Origin: Microbacterium croceum
GTDB lineage: Bacteria > Actinomycetota > Actinomycetes > Actinomycetales > Microbacteriaceae
DNA length: 64,000 nt
NCBI RefSeq assembly: GCF_023091245.1
Contig: NZ_JAHWXN010000001.1
Coordinates: forward strand, 1,798,001-1,862,000
Direction: 5' to 3'
The position numbers and the translations under genes were made by a program. Shown piece by piece: positions 1 to 9,024 of this stretch. Within the stretch, counting starts at the first letter, position 1. Each line of letters starts with the position of its first letter. The notes below the pieces were generated by a model that searched no databases, was not told the origin of the DNA, and saw only the letters and a program-made list of their open reading frames with translations.

Positions 1-1223
1 CGCTGCACACGCATCCGCACCAGGCGATACACGACTCCGGCCACGATGACCCCGGTGCCCGCGAGCGAGGCGACGACGGGCAGCGTGTTCACCAGCAGCA
101 GGCAGCCGAGCGCGCCGAGGACCTGCAGTGCGCGCGGGTACCGGCGGGCCGCACCCTCTTGCCGGAACGCCGCCGCGTTCGCGATCAGGTAGTACGTGAG
201 CACGCCGAACGAGGAGAAGCCGATCGCTCCCCGCAGATCGGCCACCAGCACGATGGCGATCACGAGGAGGGCGATCGCGATCTCGGCTCGACGCGGCACC
301 TGCCAGCGTTCGTCGACCTTCGCGAAGAAGGTCGGCACGTCACGCTCGCGTGACATGGCGAGGGTCGTCCGTCCGATGCCGGTGAGCAGAGCGAGCAACG
401 CCCCGAGCGAGGCGGCAGCCGCCGCGATCCGCACGAGCGGCTCCAGTGGCGCCCATCCCACCGCCGCGACGACGTCGGCCAGCGGAGCCGTGCTCGTGGT
501 TGCGCTCTCGCCGAGCACGGTCAGTACGGTGATCCCGACCAGCGTGTAGACGATCACGGCGCCGGCGAGGGCGAGGGTGATCGCCCGGGGGATGGTCCGC
601 GCCGGATCGACCACCTCCTCGCCCATGGTGGCGATGCGGGCGTATCCGGCGAAGGCGAAGAACAGCAGACCGGCGCCCTGCAGCACGCCGTACGCCGTGG
701 CGCTCTGCGGGCTGATCGGTGCCGCGGACGGGGATCCCGCGAGGCCGAACGCGACGACGACCGCGAGTCCGAGCAGTGAGCACGCCACGAGGATGCGGGT
801 GAGCAGCGCCGTGCGGGTCACCCCGAAGCAGTTGACGGCGGCGAGGGCGGCGACGGCCAGCCCGGCCACGGCGGGCTGCCATCCGGACGGCGCGGCATAG
901 GCGGCGAAGGTCATCGCCATGGCCGCGCAGCTCGCGATCTTGCCGACCACGAAGCTCCAGCCCGCGATGAACCCCCACCACGGTCCGATCTCCGCTCTGG
1001 CATAGGCGTAGGTGCCGCCGGCGACCGGATGCGCCGCCGCCAGCTGCGCCGATGCGGTGGCGTTGCAGTAGGCGACCACGGCGGCGATGGCGAGGGCGAT
1101 CAGCACACCGCCGCCCGCGACGCCGATCGCCGGTGCCCACACCGAGAAGACTCCGGCGCCGATCATCGATCCGAGACCGATGGCCACGGCATCGCCGGTC
1201 TTCAGTCGTCGCGCGAGGGGCAT
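1..1223 (-). CDS. APC-family amino-acid permease, C-terminus beyond the window
   Basis: An integral membrane amino-acid/polyamine/organocation transporter. Reading the minus strand from the ATG whose complement is CAT at 1221-1223 gives about 407 uninterrupted codons to the left edge. The N-terminus has the APC hallmark stretch GLGSMIGAGVF around residues 17-27, which forms the unwound helix 1 that binds the substrate amine. Long hydrophobic helices follow, and a central FAFAGYARIATMGEEVVDP segment is typical of helices 6-7 of amino-acid permeases. The family is usually 420-480 residues, so little is missing. Substrate cannot be told from sequence. The start has a weak GGCGGG upstream, and a CACGAT hexamer lies six bases before it. 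The gene is convergent with nothing visible and diverges from the small locus at 1.3 kb. Confidence 0.85.
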   Translation of the reverse strand, partial: MPLARRLKTGDAVAIGLGSMIGAGVFSVWAPAIGVAGGGVLIALAIAAVVAYCNATASAQLAAAHPVAGGTYAYARAEIGPWWGFIAGWSFVVGKIASCAAMAMTFAAYAAPSGWQPAVAGLAVAALAAVNCFGVTRTALLTRILVACSLLGLAVVVAFGLAGSPSAAPISPQSATAYGVLQGAGLLFFAFAGYARIATMGEEVVDPARTIPRAITLALAGAVIVYTLVGITVLTVLGESATTSTAPLADVVAAVGWAPLEPLVRIAAAAASLGALLALLTGIGRTTLAMSRERDVPTFFAKVDERWQVPRRAEIAIALLVIAIVLVADLRGAIGFSSFGVLTYYLIANAAAFRQEGAARRYPRALQVLGALGCLLLVNTLPVVASLAGTGVIVAGVVYRLVRMRVQ

Positions 1224-1282
1224 CCCGCCATCGTGGCATGCGCCGGTGAACGGGAGGTGATCTTGTCGGCGGTGATGCCGGA

Positions 1283-1456
1283 GTGGATGCGCCCATCGGC
1301 CGATACGTGTTGAAGGCTGCGGTGGATCGGCAGGTCGAGGCGCTGCGTGAGGCCATACTCGCGCCTCAGGAGGCGAGCGCTGCGCTGAAGGCCACTCTTC
1401 CGAACATCACGGATCGGTATTCCGACCTCGATGTCGAGCTGACGGGCGAGGAGTAG
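1283..1456 (+). CDS. Small helical protein of unknown function, start uncertain
   Basis: A short reading frame that can start at GTG 1283 (57 residues) or GTG 1307 (49 residues) and ends in a TAG two bases before the next gene. The predicted peptide is helical and charged, with a core DAPIGRYVLKAAVDRQVE and an acidic end. I do not recognise a family. A near-perfect Shine-Dalgarno sequence, GGAGGTGATC at 1252-1261, is correctly spaced for TTG 1263, but that codon is in another frame, which stops after 16 residues. One missing base in the CCC at 1292-1294 would join the two frames into a protein of about 63 residues. It therefore may be a frame-damaged gene or a small intact one. Confidence 0.4.
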   Translation: MDAPIGRYVLKAAVDRQVEALREAILAPQEASAALKATLPNITDRYSDLDVELTGEE

Positions 1457-1458
1457 CC

Positions 1459-2239
1459 GTGAGTCTCACTTCTCCGAACCGCGGATACCCGCTGGAGAGG
1501 ATCGCGGGCGATGTGGGGACGATGTCACGTTGGGTGGACCAGTTCGAGCTCGTCGAGGCAGCGCACGCTCAGTGGGAGAAGCTGGGGCGGGCCGCCGACA
1601 GCGCCGGCCGTGGTGCGTTGGCGGCGTCGCGTCTCGATGACCGTGACGCACTTGAGAAGGCAGAAGACGAGGCGGCGGAATGGATTGGTGCGCGAGATCG
1701 ATCCGAGCAGGCACTGAACGACCTGTGGGTCGAGTACGAGCGGCACTTCGAGGCATGGGATGAGGCGTACGATTCCGCAGTGCGGGCTCTGGTCCCGTCC
1801 GAGAGCGTGCCGGTGACACTCGAGGCGCGGGACTTCCTCGACGCACTCATGGCCGCCGATTCCCCACAGGCCGTACTACTACGACAAGGTGATCTCGCTG
1901 TCCGGGGCGGGGATGCCCGAGGCGTGGAAGCCTGGACGAGACACGACGTACATCGACTTCTCCTACAACGACATCCTGCAGTCCGGGCAGAACCTCGGAG
2001 TGGTGTGGGACGGGAACAACCCGCGGGAGCATCCGGCTTTCGACCACGGCGACTACTACGAAGGACCGCATGACGATGAACTGGCAGACACGGCCGTCGT
2101 CCCATCGAGCGGGCAACCGGCGGTGTATGTCCCGCTTGATGGCATCGGGGTGCTGATGGACAATCACAACCTGATCACCACCAACAGCGACGACAATGAT
2201 GAAGCCTTGAGAGACATCGAGAGGAAGGTCTTGGAATGA
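1459..2239 (+). pseudogene. Frameshifted gene, about 259 codons, unknown function
   Basis: The first part (GTG 1459 to about 1861, roughly 134 residues) is a charged helical domain. The second part, in another frame up to the TGA at 2237-2239, reads naturally from HRPYYYDKVISLSGAG through an acidic, Asp/Tyr-rich region. Staying in the first frame past 1865 gives arginine-rich nonsense to 2073. Removing one C from the CCCC run at 1862-1865 gives one continuous protein, so I call a single-base insertion, either real or an assembly error in a homopolymer. The stop overlaps the next start as ATGA, indicating translational coupling to the lipoprotein. The helical N-domain with a variable C-domain recalls secreted effector layouts, but no motif supports that firmly. 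Confidence 0.6.
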
Positions 2240-2742
2240 TTCGAAGAGTCGCGTACTTCGGAGTTCTGGCCGGATTGGTGGTGGCTGTGTGCGTTGGCTG
2301 TGACTCAGCGGAAAGAGGCGAGAAGGTGGATGAATCGCTTACGTGGGAAGACGCCAAGGCGACGACGCAAGATGTGATGAAGGAGATCGCGGATCTCGTG
2401 CCTGCCGACGTGGTCGTCGGGGTTGAGCACCAGGAGTCAGGACGCCTGTTCTCCTGCGATCCTGTCGGACACCGTTGGAAGGGGGTCGCGACTGTCACTA
2501 TTCAGCCGGGCACGGATATCGATGCGGTGGTCCGGGAGATCGAACAGGCCTTCAATGACGACTCGCGATTCGAGATGAGCTCCAGGACTGACGGCGGCGG
2601 AGCCTACGAACTGCACCTCACCTCGTCTGAGTCGGCAGAGGGATATCTCGTCGGCGAACTGGGCGAAGAGACGATCCAGATCGATGGGGGTTCCGCGTGC
2701 TTCGTGCTTCCCGACGATGTCTACCCCGGTGGCAAGTTCTGA
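2236..2742 (+). CDS. Predicted lipoprotein, unknown function
   Basis: A 168-residue exported lipoprotein. The N-terminus has a short basic start (MIRR), a hydrophobic stretch and a lipobox-like VCVGC with the modified cysteine near residue 22. The mature part is mixed alpha/beta with the pattern GVEHQESGRLFSCDP and a terminal CFVLPDDVYPGG, giving two cysteines that could form a disulfide outside the cell. The ATG overlaps the stop of the frameshifted gene by four bases, so the two are probably expressed together. No family recognised. Small lipoproteins paired with a larger helical protein are common in actinobacteria, and nothing here identifies the role. Confidence 0.75.
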   Translation: MIRRVAYFGVLAGLVVAVCVGCDSAERGEKVDESLTWEDAKATTQDVMKEIADLVPADVVVGVEHQESGRLFSCDPVGHRWKGVATVTIQPGTDIDAVVREIEQAFNDDSRFEMSSRTDGGGAYELHLTSSESAEGYLVGELGEETIQIDGGSACFVLPDDVYPGGKF

Positions 2743-2775
2743 CGACCGTCTCGGCGGTTCCTCGGTGTCGAGCGG

Positions 2776-3246
2776 TCAGCGTCGAGAAGCCGTGACGCGC
2801 TTCTTCTCGCGGATGTAGACCTCGCGGCGCACCCTCGCGACGATGTCGCCGTCGCGGTCGGTGATCACGGTCTCGAACCATTCGAGCACCTTGGCGCCGC
2901 CGTGAGCCCGTTCGCGGATCTCCTCGGCTCTCTCCTTCGAGACGGCGAACTCCGCCGTGAGCACTCCACGTCCCGGCTTGAGGAACTCGATCTCCCCGCG
3001 CGTGTCCCACACCATGTAGTCGCGCCCGAGCTGGTGCATCACCAGCATGAAGAAGTACGGGTCGGTCATGGCCGACATCGACCCGCCGAATGCGGTCTTG
3101 ACGTAGTTGCGCGTGAACACGTTCACGTGCAGCTCCACTGTCGCGTGCGTCCAGTCCTCGCTGAAACGGCGGATGCGGATTCCGCTGAACAGGTTCGGGA
3201 TCCACAGGCTCATGCCGACGGCGAGACGGCGGGGTGTGATGCGCAT
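2776..3246 (-). CDS. DUF4442 hotdog-fold thioesterase-like protein
   Basis: A 156-residue protein of the DUF4442 group, which has the hotdog fold of PaaI-type acyl-CoA thioesterases. The start chosen is the ATG at 3246 (MRITPRRL); an upstream ATG in the same frame at 3366 would add 40 atypical residues across the promoter of the divergent gene. The core contains TAFGGSMSAMTDPYFFM, the helix-turn that in hotdog proteins lines the acyl-binding pocket, and an N-terminal WIPNLFSGIRI strand typical of DUF4442. Likely cytoplasmic, possibly acting on acyl-CoA esters; substrate unknown. It is divergent from the GntR cassette and ends 33 bases from the lipoprotein gene, tail to tail. Confidence 0.8.
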   Translation of the reverse strand: MRITPRRLAVGMSLWIPNLFSGIRIRRFSEDWTHATVELHVNVFTRNYVKTAFGGSMSAMTDPYFFMLVMHQLGRDYMVWDTRGEIEFLKPGRGVLTAEFAVSKERAEEIRERAHGGAKVLEWFETVITDRDGDIVARVRREVYIREKKRVTASRR

Positions 3247-3294
3247 GGCGTCAGTGTGGCCCAACAGGTCGTCGCGGTGCAGTCGAGTGGAGGG

Positions 3295-3325
3295 TTGCCA
3301 CAATTGTTCTAGTTTCACTAGAATT
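3295..3325 (+). promoter_or_regulatory. Promoter with overlapping palindromic operator of the GntR cassette
   Basis: A TTGCCA -35 hexamer (3295-3300) and a TAGAAT -10 hexamer (3319-3324), 18 bases apart, precede the regulator gene. A perfect inverted repeat TTCTAGT-TTC-ACTAGAA (3307-3323) fills the spacer and the -10. Repressor binding here would block RNA polymerase, as known for YtrA-type GntR autorepressors. Shine-Dalgarno GGAGGA at 3338-3343 lies four bases before the ATG at 3347. Confidence 0.75.
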
Positions 3326-3346
3326 AAGCCAATTAGTGGAGGACCG

Positions 3347-3697
3347 ATGCTGATCAAGGTCGACATGAGCAGCGGGGCCCCGCTCTACGAGCAGGTCGCG
3401 GCATCCGTGCGGGCCGACATCGTCGCCGGCCGCGTGTCGCCCGGCGATCGTCTGCCGTCCGCACGTGAACTCGCCGACGCCCTGGAGATCAACCTGCACA
3501 CGGTGCTCCGCGCCTACCAGCAGCTCCGCGACGAGGGCCTGATCGACCTGCGCCGCGGTCGCGGTGCCGTGATCTCCGGATCGGCCGCCCCCCTGGCGGA
3601 GCTGTCGCAGGACATCTCCGCGCTGGTCGCACGCGCCGCCGCCCTCGGACTTTCCCCCGCCACTCTCGCCGCCTTGATCAAGGAGACATCCGCATGA
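3347..3697 (+). CDS. GntR-family (YtrA-type) transcriptional regulator
   Basis: A 116-residue regulator made of a winged helix-turn-helix and a short C-terminal helical tail, the small YtrA architecture without a large ligand domain. Residues about 10-75 carry the GntR pattern PLYEQVAASVRADIVAG, then DRLPSARELADALEIN (recognition helix region) and the wing RRGRGAVI. YtrA-type proteins usually repress their own operon of membrane transporters or cell-envelope stress genes. The palindrome inside its own promoter supports autoregulation. Its TGA overlaps the next ATG as ATGA, so it is translationally coupled to the DUF1648 protein. The start follows a GGAGGA ribosome site. Confidence 0.9.
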   Translation: MLIKVDMSSGAPLYEQVAASVRADIVAGRVSPGDRLPSARELADALEINLHTVLRAYQQLRDEGLIDLRRGRGAVISGSAAPLAELSQDISALVARAAALGLSPATLAALIKETSA

Positions 3698-4719
3698 ACG
3701 CCGACATCCGCCGTGCCCGTCGCGCCTTCTGGTGGGTGGGGGTGATGATCCCTTCCGCCATGATCACGCTGTCGGCCATCGTCGTTCTGGTCTGGTTGCC
3801 GGAGATCCCTGATCCATCGGCCATCCACTGGGGCAGCGACGGCGTGGACGGCTACGGTCCCCGCTGGATCCACCTGGTCATCCTCATCGGCATCGGTGGC
3901 GGAATGCTCGCCCTGTTCGCTCTCATCGCCCTGCTCGCGCACAAGATGCCGAGGGGCGGCGGAGAGCCGACGCCGGACGGTCCGCAGTGGTCGGCGACAG
4001 CGCGCTTCCTCGGAGCGGCGAACCTCGCCTCCGCCGGCTTGATGTCACTCGTGGCACTCTTCTCGGTCGGCGTGCAGCGGGGGCTCGCGGATGCTGCCGA
4101 CGCTCCCGACATCACCCCCTGGGTCTTCGCCGGCTTCGCCGTCATGCTCTGCCTGGGGGTCCTGGGATGGTTCCTCCAGCCGCCGTTCGCTCCGTCCGCG
4201 GGTCCGTCCGATGCTCCGGCGACGCCCATCCCGTTGGCGGATCATGAGCGCGCGGTGTGGATCGAGACGGTGACGATCGCGCGTTCCGGTCAGATCGTCC
4301 TGGGCGTCGGCGTCTTCATCAGCATCGCCATGGCCGTGCTGCTGCTTGCGCAGGGTGTCGCCGCCTGGTGGATCACCGCAGCTGTCGCCCTGTTCCTGGT
4401 CGGCGCGGTCGCGACCTCGCTGTCGTTCCGGGTGCAGGCGAGCGCCGCCGGGCTCCAGGTTCGCTCGACCGTGGGCTGGCCGAGGATCGTCATTCCCGCG
4501 GACCGGATCGTGAGCGTTCGCGCAATCGAGGTCGATCCCTTCGCCGAGTTCGGCGGCTGGGGATACCGCATCGGCACCGACGGTCGCCGCGGTGTCGTGT
4601 TGAGAAAGGGCCCAGGACTCGAGGTGACCCGCGCAGACGGACGCCGCTTCGTCGTGACGGTCGACGATGCACGGACAGGGGCGGCGGTCCTCGCGACCGC
4701 GTCTCGGAAGGACGGCTGA
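3694..4719 (+). CDS. DUF1648 membrane protein
   Basis: A 341-residue polytopic membrane protein with about six hydrophobic helices. The N-terminal loop carries the DUF1648 signature DPSAIHWGSDGVDGYGP (about residues 30-46), found in SdpI-like immunity/signal proteins and in many small-GntR cassettes. The C-terminal third (after about residue 240) is a soluble beta-rich region, RSTVGWPRIVIPADRIVSV, like a pleckstrin-like membrane-protein tail. In the family, DUF1648 proteins are linked to envelope stress or bacteriocin immunity; here this is only suggested by its GntR regulator and the CPBP protease just downstream (three-base gap). Confidence 0.8.
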   Translation: MNADIRRARRAFWWVGVMIPSAMITLSAIVVLVWLPEIPDPSAIHWGSDGVDGYGPRWIHLVILIGIGGGMLALFALIALLAHKMPRGGGEPTPDGPQWSATARFLGAANLASAGLMSLVALFSVGVQRGLADAADAPDITPWVFAGFAVMLCLGVLGWFLQPPFAPSAGPSDAPATPIPLADHERAVWIETVTIARSGQIVLGVGVFISIAMAVLLLAQGVAAWWITAAVALFLVGAVATSLSFRVQASAAGLQVRSTVGWPRIVIPADRIVSVRAIEVDPFAEFGGWGYRIGTDGRRGVVLRKGPGLEVTRADGRRFVVTVDDARTGAAVLATASRKDG

Positions 4720-4722
4720 CCC

Positions 4723-5676
4723 ATGACCGATTCCCTCGAGAACACCGTTCGCCGTGTGCCCTGGTTCGCGGTGGTCGCGTTCGTCGTGCTCGCATGCGGA
4801 TTGGCCTGGCTCGTCGCCCTTCCGTTCTGGCTCGGACACGGCCTGTCCGAGCCTCTCACGCCTGTGCTGCTTCCGGTCATGATGTGGACTCCGGCGGTCG
4901 CCGCGCTCATCGTCACCTTCGCGCTGCGGGTTCCCGCACGGGGCGCGCGTGCACGGTTCCTCGGAGTCTGGCCTCTGCGTCCCGCGAAGCGCGTGATCTG
5001 GATGCTCCTGCTCGCCTGGCTCGTGCCACCGCTGCTGGTCGGCGTGAGCATCCTCGTGGCTGCCGCACTCGGCTTCGTGACGCTCGATCCCACATTCGCG
5101 GGCCTGTCCGCGCAGCTCGCGAAGGCGCTGCCCGAGGGGACGACGATGCCGCCCATCGCGGTCGTCGTGGTCGCCCAGCTCGCGATCATCCCTGTCGGGG
5201 CGCTCTTCAACGGCATCTTCGCCTTCGGTGAGGAACTCGGCTGGCGGGGGTGGCTCGTTCCGGCATTGCGTCCGCTCGGCACCTGGCCCGCGCTGCTCCT
5301 CAGCGGGGTGATCTGGGGCGTCTGGCACAGCCCGGTGATCCTCCTGGGGTACAACTTCGGCCGCACCGACATCACCGGCGTGCTCTTCATGATCGGCGGC
5401 TGCGTGGCGTGGGGCATCCTGTTCGGCTGGCTGCGTCTGCGCTCGGCCTCGGTCTGGCCCGCAGTCATCGCCCACGGCTCGCTCAACGCGGCAGGCGGGC
5501 TCGTTCTGGTCTTCGCCGCGTCGCAGCCCGACATGGCGCTGGCGGGGCCGCTCGGAGTCGCCGCGTGGATCGTGATCGCCGTCGTGGTGCTGGTGCTGGT
5601 GGTGACCGGGCAGTTCCGCCCGCAGCCCGAATTGGCTGGTACCCGGGGTCGCCTGCTCTCACCTCCGCGCTCCTGA
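4723..5676 (+). CDS. CPBP-family intramembrane metalloprotease
   Basis: A 317-residue multipass protein of the CAAX-protease and bacteriocin-processing (ABI) family. The three catalytic motifs are intact: EELGWR (Glu170, Glu171, Arg175), WGVWHSP (His202) and HGSLN (His251, Asn255). In this family the glutamates and histidines activate water inside the membrane to cleave near membrane-embedded substrates. Around eight hydrophobic helices are visible. It lies three bases after the DUF1648 gene, so the GntR-DUF1648-CPBP set is one operon. Such proteases are linked to bacteriocin self-immunity or processing of prenylated or signal peptides; no partner peptide gene is seen here. Confidence 0.9.
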   Translation: MTDSLENTVRRVPWFAVVAFVVLACGLAWLVALPFWLGHGLSEPLTPVLLPVMMWTPAVAALIVTFALRVPARGARARFLGVWPLRPAKRVIWMLLLAWLVPPLLVGVSILVAAALGFVTLDPTFAGLSAQLAKALPEGTTMPPIAVVVVAQLAIIPVGALFNGIFAFGEELGWRGWLVPALRPLGTWPALLLSGVIWGVWHSPVILLGYNFGRTDITGVLFMIGGCVAWGILFGWLRLRSASVWPAVIAHGSLNAAGGLVLVFAASQPDMALAGPLGVAAWIVIAVVVLVLVVTGQFRPQPELAGTRGRLLSPPRS

Positions 5677-5731
5677 CGGCGTCGACGGGACGGGCCTTGA
5701 CGCTCCTCTCGTCGCGGGGTTTGCTGGGCTG

Positions 5732-6391
5732 ATGGAACCCACCGCTGATGCCTGGTCCCTTACCGACGCCTACCTCGCCGAAGTCCTGGTCGGCCACGAT
5801 CCTGCCCTGGAGGCCGCGCTCGCCGCGCAGCGCAACGCCGGGATGCCCGCCATCGAGGTCGCACCCGTCGCGGGAAAGCTGCTGAACCTGCTCGCGCGCA
5901 TCAGTGGCGCGCGCCGCGTGCTCGAGATCGGCACGCTCGGCGGCTACTCCACGATTTGGCTCGCCCGCGCCGTGGGCCCGGAGGGGAGCGTCGTCACGGT
6001 CGAGGCGGAAGCGGCCAACGCCGCCGTCGCGCGGGCCAGCATCGATGCGGCAGGGGTCGGCGACCACGTCGACATCCGCATCGGACGGGCAGTCGACGTG
6101 CTGCCCACCCTGGTCGGCGGGTTCGACCTGGTCTTCATCGACGCCGACAAGGAGTCCAACACGATCTACCTCGACTGGGCCGCGAAGCTCGGACACCCCG
6201 GCACCGTGGTCGTGCTCGACAACATCGGCAGGGAAGGCGAGATCGTGCGCGACGACTCCGATGACGCGAAGGTGATCGGCACGAGGGACGGACTGCGAAT
6301 GCTGGGGGAGGACCCGCGCTTCGACGCGACCGCCCTGCAGACCGTGGGCATCAAAGGGTGGGATGGCGTCGCGCTCGCCGTCGTCCTCTGA
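5732..6391 (+). CDS. SAM-dependent O-methyltransferase (COMT-like)
   Basis: A 219-residue class I methyltransferase of the catechol/caffeoyl-CoA O-methyltransferase family. The S-adenosylmethionine site is visible as VLEIGTLGGYSTIWLA (about residues 65-80), the acidic VTVEAE that holds the ribose, and the metal-binding VFIDADKES (Asp pair) followed by VVVLDNIGREG, the signature of the divalent-cation dependent group. The N-terminal helix IEVAPVAGKLLNLL forms part of the active-site lid. Substrate unknown, probably a phenolic. It is a single gene with little leader; TTTGCT lies six bases before the ATG. Confidence 0.9.
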   Translation: MEPTADAWSLTDAYLAEVLVGHDPALEAALAAQRNAGMPAIEVAPVAGKLLNLLARISGARRVLEIGTLGGYSTIWLARAVGPEGSVVTVEAEAANAAVARASIDAAGVGDHVDIRIGRAVDVLPTLVGGFDLVFIDADKESNTIYLDWAAKLGHPGTVVVLDNIGREGEIVRDDSDDAKVIGTRDGLRMLGEDPRFDATALQTVGIKGWDGVALAVVL

Positions 6392-6458
6392 GCATCGATC
6401 CCGTCTCGCGGCGGCTACTCGATCCCCGCGCCGCGGTGGGGCCCTGTCTCCCAGGGAA

Positions 6459-6482
6459 GGTCCCTGAGCCCGTCGAAGGGTC
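6459..6482. repeat. Interspersed palindromic element, CCCTGAGCC-type
   Basis: The stretch GGTCCCTGAGCCCGTCGAAGGG (its key words CCCTGAG and TCGAAGGG) matches a short palindrome-like element that I recall as dispersed between genes in many GC-rich bacteria. A second small hairpin, CCCTG (6442-6446) with CAGGG (6452-6456), sits just before it. The element lies in the 156-base gap between the O-methyltransferase and eno. Only one copy is present in this window. It may act as a transcript 3'-end stabiliser. Confidence 0.55.
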
Positions 6483-6532
6483 GGGCTAGACTGGGCGCGG
6501 ATCGACGACGCTCCACACAACGTTTTCCCTGA

Positions 6533-7828
<1,296 letters not shown>

Positions 7829-7852
7829 GCGCAGCTGACACTGGAGCAGCCG

Positions 7853-7895
7853 CGTAGCGGCAAGATGAAGCCGCCATCGTAGCGGCATGACGAAG
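7853..7895 (+). repeat. Imperfect direct repeat in the eno-ftsB gap
   Basis: CGTAGCGGCAAGATGAAG (7853-7870) is repeated as CGTAGCGGCATGACGAAG (7878-7895), 15 of 18 positions identical and 25 bases apart. The second copy runs into the GAAGGAGG ribosome site of ftsB, so the first copy lacks the site but shares the approach sequence. It may be an old small duplication. Confidence 0.6.
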
Positions 7896-7903
7896 GAGGG
7901 GCC

Positions 7904-8440
7904 GTGGCACGACGACCGGCTCCTCCTTCGGCGTCTCCGGCGAAGGCTCCGACGGCATCCTCGTCAGCCCGGAAGCCCCGGACACGGACCGCAACAGCAG
8001 AGCCCCCTCGTGTCGACGTGCGCGAGTGGGCGTCCGGTATCCGCCTCTCGGCGTTCTCGGTCATCATGCTCTCGCTGGTCGTTCTGGGCGCCTGGGTGCT
8101 CGTGCCGACGCTGGGCACGTTCATCGACCAGCGGCAGAAGATCGCGGCCCTCGAGGCGTCCGTCCACGTGAGCGAGCAACAGATCGCCGCTCTCGTGCAC
8201 GAGCGCGAGCGGTGGCAAGACCCCGCGTACATCACCACCCAGGCGCGTGAACGCCTGTACTACGTCAAGCCCGGCGAGGTCGTGTATCTCATCGACAATG
8301 ACCTCGACCCCGCGGCATTGCCCCGTGAACAGGACCCGGTGAGCGACACCCTCGAGGAGAAGCCCTCCGACTGGATGCCGCAGCTGTTGCGAACCCTCAC
8401 CTCTGCGGGGCTCAGCGACACCGCCGCGGTCGCGCGCTGA
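7904..8440 (+). CDS. ftsB: Septum-formation initiator FtsB/DivIC-like protein
   Basis: A 178-residue bitopic division protein. A proline/alanine-rich cytoplasmic tail (residues 1-45) is followed by one transmembrane helix (about 48-70, FSVIMLSLVVLGAWVLVPTL) and an extracytoplasmic coiled coil (about 75-105, QRQKIAALEASVHVSEQQI). Then comes the conserved WQDPAYITTQARERLYYVKPGE motif of the FtsB/DivIC family. These proteins join FtsQ and FtsL to activate septal peptidoglycan synthesis. GTG start with a strong GAAGGAGGGG site. The long cytoplasmic tail is usual for actinobacteria. It lies between eno and DUF501, the classic neighbourhood. Confidence 0.92.
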   Translation: MARRPAPPSASPAKAPTASSSARKPRTRTATAEPPRVDVREWASGIRLSAFSVIMLSLVVLGAWVLVPTLGTFIDQRQKIAALEASVHVSEQQIAALVHERERWQDPAYITTQARERLYYVKPGEVVYLIDNDLDPAALPREQDPVSDTLEEKPSDWMPQLLRTLTSAGLSDTAAVAR

Positions 8441-8487
8441 CCGCGGCCTCGGAGCATCCTCCCGGCAGCCTCCCCTACGCTGGAGGG

Positions 8488-9024
8488 GTGACCACGCCGC
8501 CTTTCCCTGCCCCGACCTCCGCCGAGCTCGCCGTCGTATCCGCTCAGCTCGGACGCTTGGCCCGGGGTGTCGTCGGCATCGCCGCGCGGTGTGTGTGCGG
8601 CAACCCGACCGTGGTCGCGACGACCCCGCGCCTGCCGGACGGCACGCCGTTCCCCACGTTCTATTACCTGACCCACCCGGCGGCGACCGCCGCGATGTCG
8701 ACGCTCGAGGCCACCCAGGTCATGCCGGAGCTCTCCGCGCTGCTGGCCGATGACGAGTCGGTCGCGGCGGCATACCTCGCGGCGCACCAGGCCTACCTCG
8801 CCGATCGTGCGCAGTTCGGCGAGGTCCCCGAGATCGACGGCATCTCCGCCGGCGGCATGCCGACCCGCGTGAAGTGCCTGCATGCACTCGCCGGCCACGC
8901 GCTCGCTGCGGGCCCCGGTGTGAACCCGATCGGCGATGAGGCGCTCGCGCGCTCGTCCTGGTCGCCGGAACGGTGCCGTTGCGACGACCCCGGTGCCGCT
9001 ACGCGCGACGAGCCGGACGCATGA
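8488..9024 (+). CDS. DUF501 protein
   Basis: A 178-residue conserved actinobacterial protein of family DUF501, nearly always found beside ftsB and eno. It has a cysteine pair in RCVCGNPTVV and further cysteines in VKCLH and RCRCDDP near the C-terminus, so metal or Fe-S binding is possible but unproven. The motif GTPFPTFYYLTHP is typical of the family. GTG start; the hexamer TACGCT (8476-8481) ends six bases before it, indicating a leaderless transcript within the cluster. The stop overlaps the subtilase ATG (ATGA). Confidence 0.88.
   Translation: MTTPPFPAPTSAELAVVSAQLGRLARGVVGIAARCVCGNPTVVATTPRLPDGTPFPTFYYLTHPAATAAMSTLEATQVMPELSALLADDESVAAAYLAAHQAYLADRAQFGEVPEIDGISAGGMPTRVKCLHALAGHALAAGPGVNPIGDEALARSSWSPERCRCDDPGAATRDEPDA

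Noticed and set aside
1856..1870. Programmed ribosomal frameshift at the CCCC run
   Set aside because: No stop codon or stimulatory structure sits at the site and the first frame runs on for 70 codons, so an indel is simpler.
1283..2742. Type VII secretion effector locus
   Set aside because: No WXG motif, no EccC-type ATPase and no toxin domain are visible, so the idea is only mentioned as a possibility.
4045..5475. Long minus-strand frame of 476 codons opposite the DUF1648 and CPBP genes
   Set aside because: It is rich in Asp, His, Arg and Glu without any hydrophobic core and is the shadow of two well-supported membrane proteins.
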